Of a stretch of DNA of 27,807 bases, positions 1 through 5,241 are shown piece after piece. Where the stretch lies: assembly GCA_013297575.1 (NCBI GenBank), contig JAAFHO010000006.1, forward strand, positions 1-27,807, read 5' to 3'. The notes below the pieces were generated by a model. The model saw nothing but the letters and a program-made list of their open reading frames with translations, was not told where the DNA came from and did not search any database. The stretch is from Chitinophagales bacterium. Its GTDB lineage: Bacteria > Bacteroidota > Bacteroidia > Chitinophagales > Saprospiraceae. The translations under genes were made by a program, and so were the position numbers. Positions within the stretch are counted from its first letter, which is position 1. Each line of letters opens with the position of its first letter.

Positions 1-1590
1 AATTGGCGCAAAGGTGGTGTTAAAACCATTCGGCGCAAAGGCATTCGGGAATAGGTCTTGAGGGTTGTCCACAATAACCGAATCCATGGCCAGCATACAA
101 CCGCCTTCGGTCAATACAATTGTATAAGTTCCTTTTGCGCCGTAACATACTTGCCCGGGGTTAATCACATTGCTAGAATCGGGGCTGGCACCTTGAAAAT
201 CCCAGTGGTATTGTGCACCTTGCCTTGGATTGGTCATACTCACAATGATGCACCCTCCAGGACAAAGGTTGACCAAGGAGTCTGGTTGTATTTTCTCTTG
301 CAATGGGCATAAGTCAACTCCTTCGGTTGTCGTGGGGGTAACATTTTGCGTAATTGTGGACATTGCAACATTTGATATTTCGTTAATGTCGCTAATTTGG
401 CTATTGGCCTGGAACCGTGCATATGCAATGGTATAAGGCTTTGGGCAGCACGCTCCAAAAATATTGCCATCGTTGTCGGTTTTTACAATATAAGCACTTT
501 CATTGAGGTTTTGGAAAAAAGAACCAGCCAGCAAAAACGCATTCTCCGTTTTGGAACGTTGTGAATTGTAAAAAACATAATTCCCATTTGTGGGATTCCC
601 ATATTCTTTGTTCCAAACTAAACCCAAATTAGGGTCAAATTTACAAAATATGGCTTCTGCTCCCGATCCTACATTTTTATAAACAGATACATATATATTT
701 CCTGCAAGATCGCTATGAGCAGCGGCGGTATAATAAGGAGTGGACGTGGTTCCCATCCAAACGCCGCGACCAGGGTTACCATTGCGGTCTATTTTTAACA
801 GCATAAAACGGCCTTCAAGATCATAGCCTGTTAGTACGAGGCTATCATTACTAGTAGTATTGCACCCAGTAAAAACCCCAAGCCTTCCTGTTGTACCCTC
901 CTCGTAATCAACTGATTTTAGAATATCGCCATTAGAGGCTAATTTTAGTAAAGTACCCCTTAGGCCAGAACTGCCCGGAAGGAATAGTGTACCATTGCTA
1001 TCTTCTGTAATAGTAATTGCATTTATAGCAATATTGGCGAGTTTTTTTGACCAAAGTATATTGCCATTATCGTCAATTTTAATTAATACTGTTTTGCTCG
1101 CACTTCCAGGGAAATAGCCTGATAATAAATATCCACCTTTGATCGTATTAATATTATCAATCCCAAAATCAGGGTTATTATCTAATTCTTTGGCCCATTT
1201 TATGTTACCGCTGGCATCTAGTCGGATAATTTGGTAGTTATTAACAGCGCCAGTATAATAACCAACCGATACCAATGCACCTCCATCATCCAATGCCTCA
1301 ATATCTGTAGTATTTATACCAGTTGATGACCCTCTAGGCAGTTTACGTGTCCAAATAGGCGTACCTGCTGCTGTCAATTTCCAAACAATAGCATCAATAT
1401 TAGAAAAATTACCTACTTTTCTTAATGTGCCAGAGGCAAAAATATCTCCTGATGGTGTAATGGATATATCGAATATAGAACAAGCACTATCACCTACGGT
1501 GAAATACCGCTGAAAAGTATTTTGAGCATGAAGCGATTGGGCAAAAAATATCAGCAAAACGCTTATAAAAAGGAGTGGTATTTGTCGCAT
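1..1590 (-). CDS. Secreted T9SS type B cargo protein with propeller-like repeats and PKD-like domain, partial at its C-terminus
   Basis: An uninterrupted reading frame of 530 codons runs from an ATG at 1588-1590 off the left edge, so no stop codon is visible. The N-terminus (MRQIPLLFISVLLIFF..HAQN) is a signal peptide cleaved near residue 22. Residues about 30-410 contain repeats of the form 'K.D..GNI.W.K' (for example LIKIDDNGNILWSKKL), as in PQQ/SBBP-like beta-propeller surface proteins. Residues about 425-512 look like a PKD/Ig-like domain (YHWDFQGASP, CYGAKGTYTIVLTEGGC). The last visible residues, FPNAFAPNGFNTTFAPI (514-530), match the start of the gliding-motility C-terminal sorting domain, so only about 75 residues are probably missing. 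It is likely exported by Sec, then across the outer membrane by T9SS, and anchored at the surface. The ligand or function is unknown. Confidence 0.85.
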   Translation of the reverse strand, partial: MRQIPLLFISVLLIFFAQSLHAQNTFQRYFTVGDSACSIFDISITPSGDIFASGTLRKVGNFSNIDAIVWKLTAAGTPIWTRKLPRGSSTGINTTDIEALDDGGALVSVGYYTGAVNNYQIIRLDASGNIKWAKELDNNPDFGIDNINTIKGGYLLSGYFPGSASKTVLIKIDDNGNILWSKKLANIAINAITITEDSNGTLFLPGSSGLRGTLLKLASNGDILKSVDYEEGTTGRLGVFTGCNTTSNDSLVLTGYDLEGRFMLLKIDRNGNPGRGVWMGTTSTPYYTAAAHSDLAGNIYVSVYKNVGSGAEAIFCKFDPNLGLVWNKEYGNPTNGNYVFYNSQRSKTENAFLLAGSFFQNLNESAYIVKTDNDGNIFGACCPKPYTIAYARFQANSQISDINEISNVAMSTITQNVTPTTTEGVDLCPLQEKIQPDSLVNLCPGGCIIVSMTNPRQGAQYHWDFQGASPDSSNVINPGQVCYGAKGTYTIVLTEGGCMLAMDSVIVDNPQDLFPNAFAPNGFNTTFAPI

Positions 1591-1619
1591 AATGGAACTA
1601 AAATGTAATTTAATTTATG

Positions 1620-1651
1620 CAAAATTACACTAAGCGGACAAAACGAAACAA
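1620..1651 (-). promoter_or_regulatory. Predicted promoter of the left-edge T9SS cargo gene
   Basis: On the minus strand, TAATTTTG (1627-1620) matches the Bacteroidota -7 consensus TAnnTTTG exactly, and a TTG (1651-1649) lies 21 bp upstream, within the usual -33 spacing. The box sits about 30 bp upstream of the ATG at 1590. Prediction from motif only. Confidence 0.5.
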
Positions 1652-1700
1652 TAAACACCTTAAAATATTGGTTTATCGGTGCTTTTTGAAAGAATCGACC

Positions 1701-1708
1701 TAATTTTG
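1701..1708 (+). promoter_or_regulatory. Predicted -7 box for the TPR lipoprotein gene
   Basis: TAATTTTG followed by C matches TAnnTTTG and lies 25 bp before the ATG at 1734. No convincing -33 TTTG is found at the normal spacing (the nearest TTTG, 1685-1688, is only 12 bp away). The 143-bp gap 1591-1733 therefore carries back-to-back promoters for divergent genes. Confidence 0.4.
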
Positions 1709-1733
1709 CACCCACAATTGTTAATGACACACT

Positions 1734-2606
1734 ATGAACAAATTATTATTAGGGTTATCTGCCGTTTTTGTAGTTATTTTTTGTGCCTGTACCGCTGATA
1801 AGGTTCAACAAAAGAGTATCGAAGAATTAGAGCAAAGATTAGCCACACAATTTACAAATGAACGGTCGGATTCGTTGGTTAGTTTGTACCGCGATATGGT
1901 AAAGGCACATCCGGATGATCATGCCAACAACCTGCATTATTTGACCCGCGCTGCCGAAATTCAGTTCGATAAACGCAAAGATGGTGCACCCGCCACCCGT
2001 TGGCTGGACGATGCGATGGCGCATTATTCCGAAGGACAAGACCTGACCGAAATTATGGGTTTGTACGCTCGTATCTATAATGGTGTACAATACCATACGG
2101 AAAGCACCTATAGTATTGACAGCAAAGATATGTCTCGTATGCAGACACACTTGCTCCGTAATAATGCTTGGTTGGATTCAGCACTGGTGCGTACCGATCG
2201 AAAAATGACGGTGAATGGCATGGTTACAGACAAAGCATTAGCCACTAAGTATATTGAAATATCAGAGGGGTATGCCGCAATTACTCAGTCGAATGATAAA
2301 TATGCTGAATTGCTTTCTATGGCGGGGGGCTTGGCCAAAACTATTGAATCGTATAATAAAGCCATTGTATTATACCATCGTTTGAGTGAGCGATTGCCTG
2401 AACACCCTAAAGCGCGAACTGCCTTATTTATGCAAGGCTTTATTTATGAAAATGACTTAGGGGATACCGCAAAAGCAAAAGCCACTTATGAGGAGTTTTT
2501 GCAAAAATATTCCGATGATGCCGATTACGCAGATGATGTTAAAATGGCATTGAAAACCCTCGGAAAATCTGCTGAAGAGATTGTAAAAGGCTTCCAAAAG
2601 CAATAA
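1734..2606 (+). CDS. TPR-repeat lipoprotein
   Basis: 290 residues. The N-terminus MNKLLLGLSAVFVVIFCAC is a lipoprotein signal with the lipidated cysteine most likely at Cys19, followed by a charged segment (DKVQQKSIEELEQR). The rest is mostly helical; residues about 205-290 hold TPR-like helix pairs (KAIVLYHRLSERLPEHPKA and AKATYEEFLQKYSDDADYA), reminiscent of BamD/YbgF-type tol-pal scaffolds, but I do not see enough to call it BamD. It probably acts as a periplasmic or outer-membrane-attached protein-protein interaction scaffold. gatC starts 71 bp downstream with no terminator seen between, so the two may be co-transcribed. The exact partner is unknown. Confidence 0.75.
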   Translation: MNKLLLGLSAVFVVIFCACTADKVQQKSIEELEQRLATQFTNERSDSLVSLYRDMVKAHPDDHANNLHYLTRAAEIQFDKRKDGAPATRWLDDAMAHYSEGQDLTEIMGLYARIYNGVQYHTESTYSIDSKDMSRMQTHLLRNNAWLDSALVRTDRKMTVNGMVTDKALATKYIEISEGYAAITQSNDKYAELLSMAGGLAKTIESYNKAIVLYHRLSERLPEHPKARTALFMQGFIYENDLGDTAKAKATYEEFLQKYSDDADYADDVKMALKTLGKSAEEIVKGFQKQ

Positions 2607-2677
2607 TCCTAATTCCGTACATAGAGCATTCGCACCTATTAAGCGAATATATACCATCAAACATCGAAGCATCTAAC

Positions 2678-2968
2678 ATGCAAGTACATACTGATCTCAT
2701 CTTGAGGCTCGAAAAGTTGGCTAACCTCCAACTCAGCGATGCTGAACGTACCCGCTTTGCGGGCGACCTTAGTCAAATTGTTGATATGGTGAACCAACTA
2801 CAGGAAGTGAATACGGCTGGCGTTGACCCTCTTATTTATCTGAGCGACCGTGGTGCGGTACTTAGAAAAGATGAAGTTGGCCATCAATTGTCCACGCTTT
2901 CGGCACTTTCCAATGCTCCACAACAAGACGGAACGCACTTTAAAGTGCCAAAAGTCTCTAAAAAATAA
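2678..2968 (+). CDS. gatC: Asp-tRNA(Asn)/Glu-tRNA(Gln) amidotransferase subunit C
   Basis: 96 residues, the usual GatC length. The sequence has the family pattern: an N-terminal helix with 'LEKLANLQLSDAERTRFAGDL' character (LxKLAxLxLxxxExxxxxxDL), 'QIVDMVNQLQEVNTAGVDPL', then an extended segment with 'LRKDEV' and a short C-terminal 'FKVPKV', the conserved GatC ending. In the GatCAB complex GatC wraps around and stabilises GatA and GatB, which amidate misacylated Asp-tRNA(Asn)/Glu-tRNA(Gln) in the cytoplasm. gatA and gatB are not in this window, so the subunits are encoded apart, as is common in Bacteroidota. The start at 2678 gives the expected N-terminus. Confidence 0.9.
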   Translation: MQVHTDLILRLEKLANLQLSDAERTRFAGDLSQIVDMVNQLQEVNTAGVDPLIYLSDRGAVLRKDEVGHQLSTLSALSNAPQQDGTHFKVPKVSKK

Positions 2969-3017
2969 TTCGATTTTTTCGATTTTTTTGATTTTGAGTA
3001 TCCCTATGGTTTAGCCG

Positions 3018-3055
3018 TTTCAATTTGAAATAAGCAATTGTTTGTCAAATTGAAA
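3018..3055. repeat. 11-bp perfect inverted repeat between gatC and the ABC ATPase gene
   Basis: TTTCAATTTGA (3018-3028) pairs exactly with TCAAATTGAAA (3045-3055), with a 16-nt loop. There is no T-run after it, so it is not a typical intrinsic terminator; it could be an mRNA 3'-end hairpin for gatC or an operator for the ABC gene. The rest of the 155-bp gap is A/T rich with no clear promoter box. Confidence 0.4.
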
Positions 3056-3123
3056 GGATCCATCCTAAAAGCGGTAATGTGCAAAATTAAAAAAAATTAA
3101 AGCAATCGAAAAAAACAAAAAAG

Positions 3124-3843
3124 ATGCTTATTTCGATTAAGAATTTGAACAAGACCTATATTATGGGTGCAGAGCGTGTAGAAGCGCTCAAAGATGTTTC
3201 ATTGAACATTGCAGCAAACGAGTATGTCGCTTTGATGGGGCCATCAGGTAGTGGTAAATCTACGCTTATGAATCTATTAGGTTGCCTTGATTCACCTACT
3301 CGAGGGGAGTATTCGCTCAATAATATCGAGGTAAGTACCATGGATGATAATGATTTGGCAGAGGTGCGTAATAAGCAAATCGGTTTTGTGTTCCAAACCT
3401 TTAACCTAATGCCTCGCTTATCAGCACTCGAGAATGTTGCCTTGCCTTTAGTTTATGCTGGTTATAGTAAGGCCGAACGTTTGGAAAAGGCTAAGCATGT
3501 ACTGGAGTCGGTTGGTTTGGGCGATCGTATGATGCACAGACCTAATGAATTATCTGGAGGTCAAAGACAAAGGGTGGCAGTAGCGCGTGCTTTAGTCAAT
3601 GGTCCGGCTATTATTCTCGCCGATGAACCTACCGGTAATTTGGATACTAAGACTTCATACGAAATTATGGGTCTTTTTGAGCAAATCCATGCACTAGGGA
3701 ACACCATTATTGTGGTTACTCACGAACAGGATATTGCTATGCATGCGCACCGCATCGTGCGTATGAGAGATGGATTAATCGAAACAGACTTGGTTAATAA
3801 TGATATTGTAAAGGTGGGTAACTTGCCACTTATTCAGGAATAA
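3124..3843 (+). CDS. ABC transporter ATP-binding protein, LolD/MacB (MacB-FtsE) family
   Basis: 239 residues, a complete single nucleotide-binding domain. Visible motifs in order: Walker A GPSGSGKST (39-47), Q-loop FVFQTFNLMPRLSALENV (Gln91), ABC signature LSGGQRQRVA (143-152), Walker B IILADEPTGNLD (163-174), H-loop VVTHEQD (His200). The 'FQ.FNL.P.L.A.ENV..PL' and 'ADEPTGNLD' patterns are typical of the LolD/MacB/FtsE group, which powers extraction of lipoproteins or substrate efflux together with a four-TM permease having a large periplasmic domain. No permease gene is adjacent here, so the partner is elsewhere and the specific substrate cannot be assigned. A strong terminator follows 28 bp after the stop. 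Confidence 0.9.
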   Translation: MLISIKNLNKTYIMGAERVEALKDVSLNIAANEYVALMGPSGSGKSTLMNLLGCLDSPTRGEYSLNNIEVSTMDDNDLAEVRNKQIGFVFQTFNLMPRLSALENVALPLVYAGYSKAERLEKAKHVLESVGLGDRMMHRPNELSGGQRQRVAVARALVNGPAIILADEPTGNLDTKTSYEIMGLFEQIHALGNTIIVVTHEQDIAMHAHRIVRMRDGLIETDLVNNDIVKVGNLPLIQE

Positions 3844-3871
3844 AGGAAAGCGTTTATCTTGTTTTAAATAC

Positions 3872-3906
3872 AAAACCTCCATGTACTAGCTGTGCATGGA
3901 GGTTTT
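3872..3906 (+). terminator. Strong intrinsic terminator, probably bidirectional
   Basis: AAAACCTCCATG (3872-3883) and CATGGAGGTTTT (3895-3906) form a perfect 12-bp stem with an 11-nt loop, and the right arm runs into a T-run on the + strand. It ends the ABC ATPase transcript. Read on the minus strand it is also followed by T-rich sequence, so it may stop transcripts of the leftward transposase gene as well. Confidence 0.85.
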
Positions 3907-3952
3907 TGTATTTGATGAATTGCATTTTGATTATTTTTAATTTTTCCGTATC

Positions 3953-3981
3953 GTAGAGACGTTGCACTGCAACGTCTCTAC
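3953..3981. repeat. REP palindrome copy 1 (symmetric)
   Basis: Arms GTAGAGACGTTGCA and TGCAACGTCTCTAC are perfect reverse complements separated by one central base (C on +). Both feet begin with GTAG when read inward, the tetranucleotide that the E. coli REP transposase is known to recognise beside its hairpin. It ends 17 bp after the transposase stop codon in transcript direction. Confidence 0.9.
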
Positions 3982-3998
3982 CGTTATATCAGGGATGA

Positions 3999-4628
3999 TC
4001 AAAAAAAACAGTCTTTATCCCAATTCCTAGGATTATTTATAATGTAGTTTGATATTCTATTAAATGCCTTATCATCGCGAACAATATTGTCCCAAAAGCG
4101 TTCTTGCCATCCAAATTTTTTATCTGGTAAGATTTTATTAATGTGTTTAGTACATATCGATTTATAGGATCGGACAATGACGGGTACAGAACCTGGTGGG
4201 GGTGATATTTTGGAAAAATATTCGTTACGTGGTGGCGGTGGCGTAGAGACGTTGCACTGCAACGTCTCTACCTCGGTTGGCCATATCGCCTCCTTTGGCC
4301 ACACCATATTGGGTGTGGAGTCGTTGCAGTGCAACGTCTCTACGGGCAAATGGTCGGGTTTATTCAATATCAATACGCCGTGAATATGGTTGGGCATTAC
4401 GACAAATTCGCCCAATTGGACAAATGGAAAATGTTTGGGTATTTCAAACCAAAAACCCTGCACGATCGCGCCCATTGTGGATAATTGCATTTTACCCTTG
4501 GAGCATTCTCCTAAAAAATGGCGACGATTTGTTGTGCATATTGTAATAAAATATGCACCATTGTTGGAATAGTTCCACCAAGCGGCTCTTGCCGTTGGGA
4601 TACGGTATTTGTTTTTATATTTTTTCAT
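3999..4628 (-). CDS. REP-associated tyrosine transposase (Y1/IS200-like HUH nuclease) carrying two in-frame REP copies
   Basis: 209 residues from the ATG at 4628; an in-frame start 39 bp upstream would lie inside REP copy 4 and encode repeat sequence, so I reject it. Features: 'YFITICTTNRRHFLG' beta-strand (26-40), HUH metal-binding motif VMPNHIHGVLIL (His81, His83), and C-terminal helix 'RISNYIINNPRNW' with the probable nucleophile Tyr195 (Tyr155 in 'RSYKS' is the other candidate). The family cleaves single-stranded DNA at REP hairpins through a 5'-phosphotyrosine. Between the HUH motif and the C-terminal helices the protein contains VETLHCNDST (96-105) and VETLQCNVST (120-129), each encoded by a REP palindrome. 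The ORF is intact despite them and all motifs are present, so it may be functional. It is flanked by further REPs on both sides. Confidence 0.85.
   Translation of the reverse strand: MKKYKNKYRIPTARAAWWNYSNNGAYFITICTTNRRHFLGECSKGKMQLSTMGAIVQGFWFEIPKHFPFVQLGEFVVMPNHIHGVLILNKPDHLPVETLHCNDSTPNMVWPKEAIWPTEVETLQCNVSTPPPPRNEYFSKISPPPGSVPVIVRSYKSICTKHINKILPDKKFGWQERFWDNIVRDDKAFNRISNYIINNPRNWDKDCFF
4243..4271. repeat. REP palindrome copy 2, inside the transposase gene
   Basis: Identical to copy 1 over 29 bp (central base C on +). Read in the transposase frame on the minus strand it encodes VETLQCNVST (residues 120-129) without a stop codon. Confidence 0.9.
4315..4343. repeat. REP palindrome copy 3, inside the transposase gene
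   Basis: Same palindrome with two changes in the left foot (GTGGAGTC instead of GTAGAGAC) and central G on +, i.e. opposite orientation to copy 2. In the transposase frame it encodes VETLHCNDST (residues 96-105). The two substitutions suggest it is older than copy 2. Confidence 0.85.
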
Positions 4629-4647
4629 GGTAGGTGAAAAATTAACG

Positions 4648-4672
4648 GTAGAGACGTTGCACTGCAACGTCT
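4648..4672. repeat. REP palindrome copy 4 (asymmetric), upstream of the transposase
   Basis: Left arm GTAGAGACGTTGCA is intact and central base is C, but the right foot reads GTCTAAAA instead of GTCTCTAC. It lies 19 bp upstream of the transposase ATG, so it is in or near its 5' leader. Confidence 0.85.
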
Positions 4673-5237
4673 AAAAAAACGGTCAAAGAAAAGAATGATA
4701 AATCGTAAAATTGAATAAAATAATTATTCAAATACGTGAAAACGCGGATTTTTTTATGATGTGTCGGGCATATGGTGTGTGTTGTGGTTTGTGACACGGT
4801 AGAGACGTTGCACTGCAACGTCTCTACTCTACGGTATGTGCAACGTCTCTACTCTACGGTACACGCAACGTTTATACGTGAAGCGAAACCCTGTTTTACA
4901 ATTAATGGTGTGTTTTATGGTCGTTGTCGGCGTTTTAGACGTTGCACTGCAACGTCTCTACTCTACGGTACACGCAACATTTATACGTGAAACGAAACCT
5001 TGTTATTATAATTAATGGTGTATTTTATGGTCGTTGTTGGCGTTTTAGACGTTGCAATGCAACGTCTCTACGTGAAACAAAACCTTGTTATTACAATTAA
5101 TGGTGTATTTTATGGTCGTTGTTGGCGTTTTAGACGTTGCAATGCAACGTCTCTACGTGAAACAAAACCTTGTTATTACAATTAATGGTGTATTTTATGG
5201 TCGTTATTGGCGTTTTAGACGTTGCAATGCAACGTCT
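4673..5237. other. Gene-free region between transposase and T9SS protein, mostly REP array
   Basis: This stretch of 565 bases carries no credible gene. 4673-4798 is A/T-rich unique sequence that could hold the transposase promoter, although no exact TAnnTTTG box was found. The remainder is the REP array described separately. Short open frames here only translate repeat units. Confidence 0.75.
4799..4827. repeat. REP palindrome copy 5 (symmetric), left end of the array
   Basis: Identical to copy 1 over all 29 bases (central C on +), preceded by CG and followed by a direct TCTAC duplication that opens the tandem array. Confidence 0.9.
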
Positions 5238-5241
5238 CTAC
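4828..5241. repeat. Tandem array of REP-containing units (25, 109, 110, 85 and 85 bp)
   Basis: After copy 5 come: a 25-bp half-REP unit (4828-4852), unit A (4853-4961), unit B (4962-5071), unit C (5072-5156) and unit D (5157-5241). Each of A-D ends in an asymmetric REP (4933-4961, 5043-5071, 5128-5156, 5213-5241) whose left foot reads TTTTAGACG and right foot GTCTCTAC. C and D differ from each other by a single base. B differs from C/D mainly by an extra 25 bp at its start that contains a degenerate half-REP. The central base is C in A and A in B, C and D. The shared non-REP part includes 'AATTAATGGTGT' and 'TTTTATGGTCGTT'. The pattern indicates recent local tandem duplication. Confidence 0.85.

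Larger units (their letters stand above)
3953..4672 (-). mobile_element. RAYT cassette bounded by inverted REP palindromes
   Basis: A single IS200-like transposase gene (3999-4628) sits between two copies of the local REP palindrome, at 3953-3981 and 4648-4672. The identity extends beyond the palindrome on the gene-facing side of both copies: the left copy continues CGTTA and the right copy is preceded by TAACG, so the two flanks are inverted repeats of at least 19 bp. There is no accessory TnpB/IscB gene and no target duplication typical of DDE elements. This is the layout of a REP-associated tyrosine transposase locus (REPtron) rather than a classical insertion sequence. Boundaries are inferred from the repeats. 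Confidence 0.65.

Noticed and set aside
58..470. Short open frames on both strands near the left end
   Set aside because: They are out-of-frame shadows of the open-ended secreted protein gene on the minus strand (1-1590).
4629..4667. Upstream ATG extending the transposase by 13 residues
   Set aside because: The extension is encoded partly by REP copy 4 (MQCNVST), and the ATG at 4628 gives the normal family N-terminus.
4772..4990. Rightward open frame of 72 codons in the REP array
   Set aside because: It only translates REP units and unique A/T-rich sequence; no initiation context or protein-like composition.
4799..5241. Possible CRISPR array (regularly spaced palindromic repeats)
   Set aside because: The sequences between the palindromes are themselves near-identical copies, unit sizes are 85-110 bp, and no cas genes are near. 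It is a tandem REP array.
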